In this document: in pieces, positions 9,120 through 20,240 of the stretch | How the letters are laid out: every line of letters begins with the position of its first letter | How positions within the stretch are numbered: position 1 is the stretch's first letter | DNA from: Kiloniella litopenaei | GTDB lineage: Bacteria; Pseudomonadota; Alphaproteobacteria; Kiloniellales; Kiloniellaceae | Assembly (NCBI RefSeq): GCF_000982415.1 | Contig: NZ_LANI01000021.1 | Coordinates: forward strand, 62,001 to 126,000 | Direction: 5' to 3' | Length of the DNA stretch: 64,000 bases | The notes under the pieces: model-generated | What the model saw: only the letters and a program-made list of their open reading frames with translations | Database searches by the model: none | What the model was told of the DNA's origin: nothing | Program-made: the position numbers and the translations under genes

Positions 9120-9531
9120 TTTTCAAAATACCTTTGGTTTGAACTCTGGCTTCCAGCGGAGAATTTATCGTGGTGTTGGATGCTTCCATTTTTTCGTAGA
9201 GATCGATTTTGTGATTCAGCAAATCCAGACAGTCAGAAAGTTCTGCAATTTTATTTTTGACGATTTCCCGACGTTCTTCGAGCATCTCGCGTCGTTGATT
9301 TGCTGTCTGTGGCCCAACTTCTCGCAATGCGGCGTAGCGGGCCATATCTTTGACGCCCATACCAGTGGCCCGAAGCTTCTTTAAAAAGCTGATCCAGTCT
9401 GTGATCGAAGGTTGGTAAACCCGTCGCCCACCGTGATCTCTATTGGTGTCAGGGATTAAGCCAATCTTTTCGTAATACCGAAGAGTATCTATGGAAAGGC
9501 CACTTTGGGCTGAAAGCTCGCCGATATACAT
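9109..9531 (-). CDS. MerR-family transcriptional regulator
   Basis: A protein of 140 residues. The N-terminal winged helix (MYIGELSAQSGLSIDTLRYYEKIGLIP) has the hallmark DTLRYYE motif, followed by the second helix-turn-helix part and a dimerisation coiled coil (about residues 80-122). There are no C-terminal cysteines in a metal-binding pattern, so it is more like the organic-stress or NmlR-type MerR proteins than metal sensors. It is the first gene of a two-gene unit with the CMD-family gene. A self-regulated stress response is inferred from this pairing. Confidence 0.92.
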   Translation of the reverse strand: MYIGELSAQSGLSIDTLRYYEKIGLIPDTNRDHGGRRVYQPSITDWISFLKKLRATGMGVKDMARYAALREVGPQTANQRREMLEERREIVKNKIAELSDCLDLLNHKIDLYEKMEASNTTINSPLEARVQTKGILKNDD

Positions 9532-9715
9532 AATTTTCCGTCCATCTGTTGTAAGTAAAAATGACTGTCACCAGCACGCTTTTCAGGACAATGAAGGTGC
9601 TTTCGGGTGCAGACACTTTGTACCGTAATTGCTGGAGTGCACTCTAGGTCAAGAGTGTTTTTATGAAATGTATAAAAATATTAGAAACAGGTGATAACGA
9701 CAGTATAAGAGATCG

Positions 9716-9892
9716 CTATTTATCCAGCTTGTGGTCGTCAAGAATCTTTGTTTGGCGTTTCTTTTCGGTCTTTGAAATTTCTTTTTCAGCTTTTGTGCGA
9801 CCGAACTCGATACGGTTATCAGCAGCCTTTGACGCCTTTTCTTTCCGTGCCTTGCTTTTACGGGCCTGCTTTAGATTGATAACATTGCTCAT
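9716..9892 (-). CDS. Small basic protein, DUF4169 family
   Basis: This 58-residue frame starts MSNVINLKQARKSKARKEK and contains the family core NRIEFGRTKAEKE, then a Lys/Arg-rich helix ending at LDKHKLDK-like residues (LDDHKLDK). The pattern matches the short DUF4169 proteins that are nearly confined to alphaproteobacteria. Their function is not known; the high positive charge and helical character suggest nucleic-acid or ribosome contact, which is only a guess. The ribosome binding site is weak. It lies between the MerR gene and protease II. Confidence 0.85.
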   Translation of the reverse strand: MSNVINLKQARKSKARKEKASKAADNRIEFGRTKAEKEISKTEKKRQTKILDDHKLDK

Positions 9893-10017
9893 GGAATATC
9901 TTTGCTATTTGTATGTGCTGTCGCCAGATACAATTTCCTGTGATTTCTTGTTTCCTAATATGATGTAACCATTTAATGCTTCTGTACCAGAACTTTTTAT
10001 GACCAGATGGAGCCAAG

Positions 10018-12119
10018 ATGAGCCGCAGTCCTGTATCTGAAAATACCTTTGCCCCAAAAGCACAGCAAAAACCACATGTGCATGAACTGCATGGTGATCG
10101 ACGCGAAGATCCCTATGCATGGTTGCGGGCAGATAACTGGCAGGAAGTCATGCGGCAACCGGATAAACTTGCGCCGGATATTCGGGATTATCTTGAACAG
10201 GAAAACGGATACTGCAAGGCTGTTATGGCCGATACAGAAGATCTGCAAAAGGTACTGTTCGAAGAACTGAAGGGGCGGATTAAGGAAGATGATTCATCCG
10301 TGCCATCACCGGACGGCCCCTGGCTTTATTATGTGCGTTATGAAGAGGGGCAACAGCATCCGATTTTCTGTCGCAAACCACGGGATAATCAGGGGAGTGA
10401 AGAGGTTCTTCTGGACGGGAATGAGAAGGCTGAGGGAAAGGATTTTTTTCAGATTGCAAGCTGTTCCCATAGCCCGGATCACCGCTATGTCGCCTATAGT
10501 GTCGATGAAAAGGGATCTGAATACTACACGTTGAGAATTAAGGACCTGGCCACCGGGGCCGAATTGGACGATGTTATCGACAGTACATCTGGTTCGGTGG
10601 TCTGGGCAGCAGACAACCAGACGCTGTTCTACACTGTACTGGATGACAACCACCGTCCATCAAAAGTACTGCGACACTATCTGGGCGATGACGAGAGCCT
10701 TGATGTGCTTGTCTACGAAGAAAGTGACCCGGGTTTTTTTGTTGGTATTGGCAAAAGCGAGTCCGGCAAGTTCATTCAGATACTGCGCACGATCATCAGA
10801 CTTCTGAAGTTCATCTGATCCCGGCAGATAATCCTGCGTCAAAACCTTCTGTTGTTTCCGTACGAGAGCCGGGAATTGAATATGAAGTCAGTGACCATGG
10901 CGATCGCCTTCTTATCCTGACCAATGCCAGTGACGCGGTTGATTTTAAGGTCTGTGAAACGTCTTTGGATCAGGCTGGACGGGAAAACTGGCAAGACCTT
11001 GTTGCCCATAAGCCCGGCGTTTTGATTCTAAGCCTGATTGTGTTCCAGAATTTTATGGCCAGACTGGAACGTGTCGAGGGGCTACCCAAAATTATTGTGA
11101 CGCATTTTTCAGACAGTCAGGAGCACGAGATCGCTTTTGATGAAGAGGCTTATAGTCTTGGTATTTCCGGTGGATATGAATTTGATACCAAGACACTGCG
11201 GTTTAGCTATTCCTCTCCTTCCACACCCGCGCGGGTTTTTGATTACGATATGGAAAACCGGGAACGGACGCTGCGCAAGGAAGATGAAATCCCGAGCGGG
11301 CACAACCCGGATGACTATAGTGTTCGCAGGTTGTTGGCGCCGTCGCATGATGGTGCGCTTGTGCCGATTTCACTGATACACAGAAAAGATACTGCACTGG
11401 ATGGCAAAGCACCACTTCTGCTTTATGGCTATGGTTCCTACGGGAATGCCATTCCAGCAGGTTTTATGCGCAACAGCTTCTCATTGGTGGATCGGGGCTT
11501 TGTCTATGCTATCGCGCATATTCGAGGCGGTACAGACAAGGGCTATGGCTGGTATCTCGATGGTAAGATGGATAGGAAGAAGAATACCTTCATCGATTTT
11601 ATCGCCGCTGCAGAACACCTGATTGCTGAGGGCTATACCGCGGCGGGACAGATTGCGGCCCATGGGGGCAGTGCGGGTGGCATGCTGATGGGCGTGGTTT
11701 CCAACATGCGCCCGGATCTTTTCAAGGCAATTGTTGCGGATGTACCCTTTGTGGATGTCCTGACAACCATGTGTGATGAAACCTTGCCGCTGACGCCACC
11801 GGAATGGCCGGAATGGGGTAACCCAATTGCCAGTAAAGCGGCTTATGACTATATCAAATCCTACTCGCCTGTGGATAATGTAACGGCACAGGATTACCCG
11901 AATATACTGGTCACAGCTGGACTGACCGATCCGCGCGTGACCTATTGGGAGCCAGCAAAGTGGGTTGCGCGTCTGCGTGAGCTTAAAACAGATAGCAATC
12001 ATCTGATCTTCAAAACCAATATGTCCGCAGGCCACGGGGGCGCGTCTGGTCGTTTCGAGCGTCTAAAAGAAGTCGCTCTGATGGATGCGTTTCTTTTGAA
12101 GGTATTTGGTTTGGTGTAA
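10018..12119 (+). pseudogene. ptrB: Protease II / oligopeptidase B (prolyl oligopeptidase family), frameshifted
   Basis: The N-terminal frame runs 10018-10818 and the C-terminal frame is open from about 10786 to 12119. Homologous text passes from one to the other near 10780-10786 (..GKFIQI then TAHDHQTSEVHLI), so one base is missing there. The combined product would have about 700 residues: a seven-bladed propeller, then an alpha/beta hydrolase with the Ser nucleophile in HGGSAGGM, Asp in LTDPRVTYWEP and His in AGHGGASGRF. It would cleave small peptides after basic residues in the cytoplasm. All catalytic residues remain, so the lesion is recent or is a base-calling error. Confidence 0.9.
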
Positions 12120-12153
12120 GTGCTGTGCTGCTGGGGATTATGAAAGGGGTGAT

Positions 12154-12801
12154 ATGTTTAGAAGAATAATTTCTTGTTTGGTTTTATCTTTGACAATTTT
12201 TACGCCTCTTTCTTCTATGGGTAGTGAAACTCAAGCGCATGAGAATGCTGTTACCCTACGGTTTAAAGCCTTCCACGATCCAGGATATCTCTATTTTTCT
12301 GATAAGGAAGGCAAGGAAGTCGAAGCAGGATTTTTCTATCGTTTCATAACATTTGAAATGGTTGATACGTGGGAGGCGGGAGAGGAATTTCTTCTCTTTA
12401 TTAACCCCGATATAGGGGTTGGGATAAAGCGTATTGTTGATGGGACGATTTATAAGGCCATATTTGCATCAGACAACCCGATTGATAGAGCTGAAGCAAG
12501 CTGCCTGTCTAAGGCAATAAGCACCTTGGATATCTCGGGATGTTATTATGAAAGCCGCTCTCACTGGCTGCGCGAGATAGATTTTTTGATGAATGAGCTT
12601 AGGAAATCGAGTTCTGAAAGCTTGGTTTCAGAATTGTCAGCCGCTGAGCAATCTTGGCAGGGATATGAAACCGATCTCATGAATAGCTTCTATATTCATG
12701 CCGAAGAACAGGGCGGTTCTATAAAAAAAATACAAGCCGCAGCTTTGCAGAGTGAGCTTATGAAATCCAGATATAAACAACTTTTAAGTTTCTTTGAATA
12801 G
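12154..12801 (+). CDS. Exported protein with LprI-like (DUF1311) C-terminal domain
   Basis: I choose ATG 12154 because AAAGGGG lies just upstream and a signal peptide (FRRIISCLVLSLTIFTPLSS) then opens the protein. The 215-residue product has an unknown beta-type N-terminal half. Its C-terminal half is a helical LprI-type domain: CLSKAISTLDISGC, WLREIDFLMNELRK, LSAAEQSWQGYETDLM and EEQGGSIKKIQAAAL follow the Cys-pair and QxxW.xY pattern of that family. LprI-type proteins are periplasmic lysozyme-inhibitor-like or of unknown role. It sits 34 bases after the ptrB stop. Confidence 0.7.
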   Translation: MFRRIISCLVLSLTIFTPLSSMGSETQAHENAVTLRFKAFHDPGYLYFSDKEGKEVEAGFFYRFITFEMVDTWEAGEEFLLFINPDIGVGIKRIVDGTIYKAIFASDNPIDRAEASCLSKAISTLDISGCYYESRSHWLREIDFLMNELRKSSSESLVSELSAAEQSWQGYETDLMNSFYIHAEEQGGSIKKIQAAALQSELMKSRYKQLLSFFE

Positions 12802-12817
12802 CAAGAACTTTTCTTTG

Positions 12818-13609
12818 TTATATCTTTGTAATTGCTGCGCGAATATCTGTAACTTCTGGGCCTTCTGCTGCCAGACCACGGCTGGAACTGACGATAATTC
12901 TCTTTAGGTCAGGGGTGAGGGCCTTCACATCTTCTGGTTTTGCGCCCTGCTTTCCGATGCCTGGTGTCAAAAAGTAAGCGTTAGGGAGTTGTTCGAGGGC
13001 ATATTTAAGGTCGCTGGGAACGGTAGCGCCGACAACCGCACCTATGGTTTTGTTGCCGTGAATTGCTTCCCAAGTGCCGATGTCATCCAAAATTGTTTGC
13101 CATAATTTGGGGGAGCCGTGTTCCTGCAAAACCGTGCCTTCAGGGTTTGATGAGCGGGTTACAACAAAGACGTAAGCACCAGCATCATGGGCTCTTTCAA
13201 GCAGCGGTTTTAATGAACCAAAACCAAGGTATGGCGTAACGGTAATGGCATCCACCTGCATCGGTGCTTTGTCGCCAAGCCAAGCTTGGGAGTAGGCATC
13301 AATAGTGGAACCTATATCACCTCTTTTTGCATCTGCGAGAACAAGAAGCCCCATTGATCTGGCTTCCTTGATGATATCAGTCAGCACACGATAACCTTCG
13401 GCCCCAAAACGTTCGAAATAGGCGACCTGGGGTTTTACTATTGAGGCATTATTGTGAGCTGCTTCTAACATCGTTAGCGCAAATTTTTGAGCACCAGTTG
13501 CGGTGTCATCCAGCCCCCAAGCTGTGAGCGTATCTTGAGTAGGATCAATCCCCACACATCTGGTTAGAGCATCACAAGGAGCTTTTGATAAGGTTTCGAA
13601 GAGTGTCAT
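12818..13609 (-). CDS. pyrF: Orotidine 5'-phosphate decarboxylase, type 2
   Basis: A protein of 263 residues that decarboxylates OMP to UMP, the last step of pyrimidine synthesis. The catalytic Asp-Lys-Asp region is LADAKRGDIGST at about residues 102-113, and phosphate-binding loops are near VTRSSNPEG and FLTPGIGKQG. The N-terminal CVGIDPTQDTLTAWG and the length mark the type 2 (actinobacterial and some proteobacterial) subfamily rather than the 230-residue enterobacterial type. AAAGGAG precedes the ATG. It is the last gene of a minus-strand run with the phosphatase, close to carAB, which supply carbamoyl phosphate to the same pathway. Confidence 0.96.
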   Translation of the reverse strand: MTLFETLSKAPCDALTRCVGIDPTQDTLTAWGLDDTATGAQKFALTMLEAAHNNASIVKPQVAYFERFGAEGYRVLTDIIKEARSMGLLVLADAKRGDIGSTIDAYSQAWLGDKAPMQVDAITVTPYLGFGSLKPLLERAHDAGAYVFVVTRSSNPEGTVLQEHGSPKLWQTILDDIGTWEAIHGNKTIGAVVGATVPSDLKYALEQLPNAYFLTPGIGKQGAKPEDVKALTPDLKRIIVSSSRGLAAEGPEVTDIRAAITKI

Positions 13610-13665
13610 TTATTGGTGCTCCTTTTAAGATGTGTTGCTACCGATCAGATTAAGTTGTTGTTCGT

Positions 13666-14244
13666 TTAGTCCTTATTCACAAAGCGTCGTAACCAAAGAG
13701 GGTTTTTTGCGTTTGGCGGGGTATGGTGACAAAGGGCGCAGTTAGGGAGGGGCTCGTAATCTGGCAAATCGAAATAATGTTTTATGGCTCCATAGAGGCC
13801 GCCGTGGGCAGCGATTAAAACTGGCCCGGGGTAATCAATTGCTGTGTTAACAGCGTTGGTAGCGCGTTGGATAAATTCTTGTCTTGTTTCTGCGCCTTCG
13901 GGGGTGAATTCGCCGTCTTTCCAGGCTGTAAACCATCCGTCATCGACAAGTCCTTCCTGAACCCCAAAGCCTGCTTCTTTTAAATCATCCAGAATGACTA
14001 TTTCACAGTTGAGGACCTGGTTCAGAATTTCTGCAGTTTCCAAGGCGCGGCCCAGTGGACTGGCACAGATGGTTCTGATTTTTGTGCCTTTAATCGCTTC
14101 TGCTGCTTCGTAAGCTTGTTTTCGCCCCGTTTCGTTCAGCGGAATATCTGTGAAGCCCTGCATCAAACCTTTGGCATTCCAGTCTGTTTGACCGTGGCGA
14201 ATATAATAGAATTCTTTGTGATGCAGCATAGTTAATTCACTCAC
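13666..14244 (-). CDS. Histidine phosphatase family protein (phosphoglycerate mutase-like)
   Basis: A protein of 192 residues. The RHG motif YYIRHGQTDWNAKG near residue 13 holds the phospho-accepting His. CASPLGRALETAEI supplies the second Arg and AAHGGLYGAI near residue 148 the second His. The size fits broad-specificity phosphatases or cobalamin/sugar phosphatases of this superfamily; the substrate cannot be told. The start shown is a GTG; an ATG five codons later (14229) is equally possible. It lies between greA and pyrF, separated from greA by a terminator. Confidence 0.9.
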   Translation of the reverse strand: MSELTMLHHKEFYYIRHGQTDWNAKGLMQGFTDIPLNETGRKQAYEAAEAIKGTKIRTICASPLGRALETAEILNQVLNCEIVILDDLKEAGFGVQEGLVDDGWFTAWKDGEFTPEGAETRQEFIQRATNAVNTAIDYPGPVLIAAHGGLYGAIKHYFDLPDYEPLPNCALCHHTPPNAKNPLWLRRFVNKD

Positions 14245-14253
14245 TCTACTTAA

Positions 14254-14288
14254 AAAAATACCCGGTATCTCAATGGAGTACCGGGTAT
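14254..14288 (-). terminator. Intrinsic terminator after greA
   Basis: A 10-bp perfect stem (ATACCCGGTA / TACCGGGTAT) is followed on the minus strand by a run of seven T. Confidence 0.9.
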
Positions 14289-14311
14289 TATCTTAGCCAA
14301 AAAATTGTGGC

Positions 14312-14788
14312 TTAAATATATTCAATCTTGACGATCTCGTAGCCTTTTTCACCCGCAGGTGTTCTGACTTCGACGGAATCACCTTCTTCTTTACCGATCA
14401 TTGCACGTGCCATAGGTGACGTAATCGCAATGCGGCCAGCTTTGACATCTGCTTCCAGATCGCCAACCAGTTGATAGGTGGATTCTTCGTCAGTATCTTC
14501 GTCAGCAATGGTTATCGTTGCGCCGAACTTCACGGTTGAACCGCTCATGGCTGCGACGTCAATAACCTCTGCACGGGAAATTCGTGCTTCAAGCTCAAGA
14601 ACGCGGCCCTCAATAAAGCTCTGCTTTTCGCGGGCGGCGTGATACTCGGCGTTCTCTGACAGATCGCCATGTTCACGTGCTTCGGCAATAGCGCGAATCA
14701 CTGCCGGACGCTCGACAACTTTTAGGTTACGGAGCTCTTCTTCAAGACGGGCAAGGCCCTCCTTGGTCATTGGGAACTTATCACTCAT
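14312..14788 (-). CDS. greA: Transcription elongation factor GreA
   Basis: A protein of 158 residues, the standard GreA length. It rescues backtracked RNA polymerase by stimulating transcript cleavage through the secondary channel. The N-terminal coiled coil carries the acidic tip ([21 protein letters not shown]), and the C-terminal FKBP-like domain contains [23 protein letters not shown]. It follows carB at about 80 bases on the same strand, a common alphaproteobacterial order. Terminator-like hairpins lie on both sides, so it may have its own promoter or receive read-through from carAB. Confidence 0.97.
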   Translation of the reverse strand: MSDKFPMTKEGLARLEEELRNLKVVERPAVIRAIAEAREHGDLSENAEYHAAREKQSFIEGRVLELEARISRAEVIDVAAMSGSTVKFGATITIADEDTDEESTYQLVGDLEADVKAGRIAITSPMARAMIGKEEGDSVEVRTPAGEKGYEIVKIEYI

Positions 14789-14818
14789 TCGCTTTTCCAG
14801 GCGTTTATAAAAACAGTT

Positions 14819-14858
14819 GCTCCCGATTCCACCACCGTTTTACGGCAGAATCGGGAGC
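14819..14858 (-). terminator. Terminator-like hairpin between carB and greA
   Basis: An 11-bp stem, GCTCCCGATTC / GAATCGGGAGC, lies nine bases after the carB stop. The U-tract is offset (AACTGTTTTT), so termination may be partial. Confidence 0.65.
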
Positions 14859-14866
14859 CACTTAAA

Positions 14867-18127
<3,261 letters not shown>

Positions 18128-18205
18128 GGTCTGCTTTACTCATCTTTTGTCTGTTTGCTCGTGCCTTGTGACGGGCAATGAGCTGTTCAGCTGTCTTGTT
18201 AAAAC

Positions 18206-18236
18206 AATGGCGGCTGCTGTCGAAAGCGCCGCCATT
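18206..18236 (-). terminator. Hairpin between carA and carB
   Basis: AATGGCGGC / GCCGCCATT form a 9-bp stem; on the minus strand it is followed by GTTTTAAC, a weak U-tract. It lies between two genes whose products work together, so it may tune the carA:carB ratio rather than stop transcription fully. Confidence 0.5.
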
Positions 18237-18241
18237 GCAAC

Positions 18242-19456
18242 TTATTTTCGGCGGTCTGCCATAAGATCGCGGAACCGCTTGAACAGGTATTGGCTATCCT
18301 GTGGTCCGGGCGAAGCCTCTGGGTGATATTGAACAGAGAACACCGGGCGGTCCTTCAGACGGATGCCCTGATTCGTGTTGTCGAAAAGTGAGATGTGTGT
18401 CTCTTCAACATTTTCAGGCAGGCTAACTTTATCCACCATAAAGCCATGGTTCTGGCTGGTGATCTCTACCTTGTTTGTGGTGAAATCCTTGACGGGGTGG
18501 TTTGCACCACGGTGGCCTAGATGCATTTTCTTCGTGCGAGCACCAAGCGCGAGAGCAAGGATTTGATGGCCAAGGCAGATGCCAAAGATTGGCAGGTCTT
18601 TTTGTTCCAGAAGGCTCTTTACCATTGGGATGGCATATTCACCTGTTGCAGCCGGGTCACCTGGGCCGTTAGACAGAAAGACGCCGTCAGGCTTGTGAGC
18701 CAAAATTTCATCTGCAGTTGCGTTGGCCGGAACCACCGTCACGCGACAGCCTTGAGAGCTAAGAGAGCGCAGAATATTGCGTTTGGCTCCGAAATCAACA
18801 GCGACAACATGAAATTCGGGATTGTCTTCGCTTTGATATCCTTCTTCAAGTGTCCAGCGTTTTTCGTTCCAGTTTGATGTCTGGGCACAGGTAACCTCTT
18901 TGGCAAGGTCCATACCATTTAGGCCGGGAAAGTCTGCAGCTTTTTTGCGGAGGGTTTCCAGATCAAACTTGCCATCAGCGTGATAGGCGATACAGCCGTT
19001 AGGCGCGCCATTGTCACGGATCAGACGGGTAAGAACACGGGTATCAACGCCTGTGATAGCGCTGAGATTATGAGATTTTAGCCACGCATCTAGATCACGG
19101 GTCGCGCGCCAGTTAGAGGGCTGCGTAATATCCATTCGCAGAATGGCACCGCGTGAAGAAGGGGTGATTGTCTCAATGTCTTCATCATTGGTACCAACAT
19201 TCCCGATATGCGGGAAAGTAAAGGTGATGATCTGTCCAGCATAGGAAGGGTCGGTCAGGATTTCCTGATACCCGGTCATTGAGGTGTTAAAGCAGACTTC
19301 TGCAACGGCTTCACCTTCTGCGCCCAAACCTCTTCCCCAAAAAACTTGCCCGCTGGCAAGAACGAGGACTGCGGTTGCTCCCGCAGGTTGTTTGCAGGCA
19401 GAATCAATAGCCCCTGTCTGGGAGACGGAGGTTTCTTTTGATGTCATAATACTCAT
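18242..19456 (-). CDS. carA: Carbamoyl-phosphate synthase small subunit (glutaminase)
   Basis: A protein of 404 residues. The N-terminal domain (AVLVLASGQVFWGRGLGAEG, NTSMTGYQEILTDPSYAGQI) contacts CarB, and the C-terminal class I glutamine amidotransferase domain carries the nucleophile Cys in IFGICLGHQILALALGA and the His/Glu pair in SVQYHPEASPGP. It hydrolyses glutamine and channels ammonia to CarB. About 25 residues before the conserved start are extra; MTSKE three codons in is another start. The 200-bp divergent region with yqeY should hold both promoters. Confidence 0.97.
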   Translation of the reverse strand: MSIMTSKETSVSQTGAIDSACKQPAGATAVLVLASGQVFWGRGLGAEGEAVAEVCFNTSMTGYQEILTDPSYAGQIITFTFPHIGNVGTNDEDIETITPSSRGAILRMDITQPSNWRATRDLDAWLKSHNLSAITGVDTRVLTRLIRDNGAPNGCIAYHADGKFDLETLRKKAADFPGLNGMDLAKEVTCAQTSNWNEKRWTLEEGYQSEDNPEFHVVAVDFGAKRNILRSLSSQGCRVTVVPANATADEILAHKPDGVFLSNGPGDPAATGEYAIPMVKSLLEQKDLPIFGICLGHQILALALGARTKKMHLGHRGANHPVKDFTTNKVEITSQNHGFMVDKVSLPENVEETHISLFDNTNQGIRLKDRPVFSVQYHPEASPGPQDSQYLFKRFRDLMADRRK

Positions 19457-19656
19457 GGATGAGGCGTCCTTTAGGCAGACGTAATCGTCAGCGATTTAAT
19501 AGCTGAGGCCTTTGTATAAGCATAAGTGGCTTTTAGGTCAAGAAAAACACGAAAGAAAATATTGTTTAATAACAGTTACTTAGAAACTTTTTAAAACTTT
19601 GCCATTTCTTTGTTTTTAGAGTAGGTTCTGGTCCTTTCTAAACTTGTTCGGGGCAA

Positions 19657-20112
19657 ATGATGCTACGCAACAGCTTGAATGATGCTCTCAAAGAAGCCAT
19701 GCGCAACAAAGATAAGCAAGCAATATCAACGCTTAGGCTTATTTTGGCTGCTTTAAAAGACCGCGATATTGCGGCGCGTGGCGAGGGGAGTGATCCTATT
19801 GGTGAGGAAGCGGTTCTGGAAATGCTCCAGAAAATGATTCGCCAAAGAAGAGATTCGATTGAAATGTACGAAAAGGCTGGTCGTACAGAACTCGCAGAGC
19901 GGGAACAGAGCGAAATTGAGGTAATCGAAAAGTTTCTTCCGAAGCAGATGTCTGCTGAAGAAGTTGAAAAGATTGTCGAAGACCTTATTTCAGAGCTCGG
20001 GGCAGATTCCATTAAAGATATGGGAAAAGTCATGGGCGCTCTTAAATCCAAGTACGCAGGTACAATGGATTTTGGTAAAGCCAGTGGTGTTGTAAAAGCC
20101 AAACTGGTTTAA
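19657..20112 (+). CDS. GatB/YqeY domain protein
   Basis: A protein of 151 residues consisting only of the helical YqeY domain also found at the C-terminus of GatB. Features are LNDALKEAMRNKDKQAISTLRLILAALKDRDIAARG at the start and MGKVMGALKSKYAGTMDFGKASGVVKAKL at the end. Free-standing YqeY proteins probably bind tRNA or a synthetase, but the function is not proven. It sits directly upstream of dnaG and rpoD, the usual alphaproteobacterial order, and is divergent from carA. Confidence 0.93.
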   Translation: MMLRNSLNDALKEAMRNKDKQAISTLRLILAALKDRDIAARGEGSDPIGEEAVLEMLQKMIRQRRDSIEMYEKAGRTELAEREQSEIEVIEKFLPKQMSAEEVEKIVEDLISELGADSIKDMGKVMGALKSKYAGTMDFGKASGVVKAKLV

Positions 20113-20240
20113 ACCTGCCAAAAGCTGATTATATGTTAACAGAACTCATGGGATGCCTATGGGTTCTGTTTTCTTTTGCACTGCTGTGATAAGCTAACTT
20201 TCAGATCAAGGTACTTGTTGGTTTGGGAACACGCCCTTCA

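Noticed and set aside
11481-12035. Minus-strand frame of 184 codons inside the protease gene
   Set aside because: It overlaps the catalytic domain of ptrB, including the Ser motif, and has no recognisable content.
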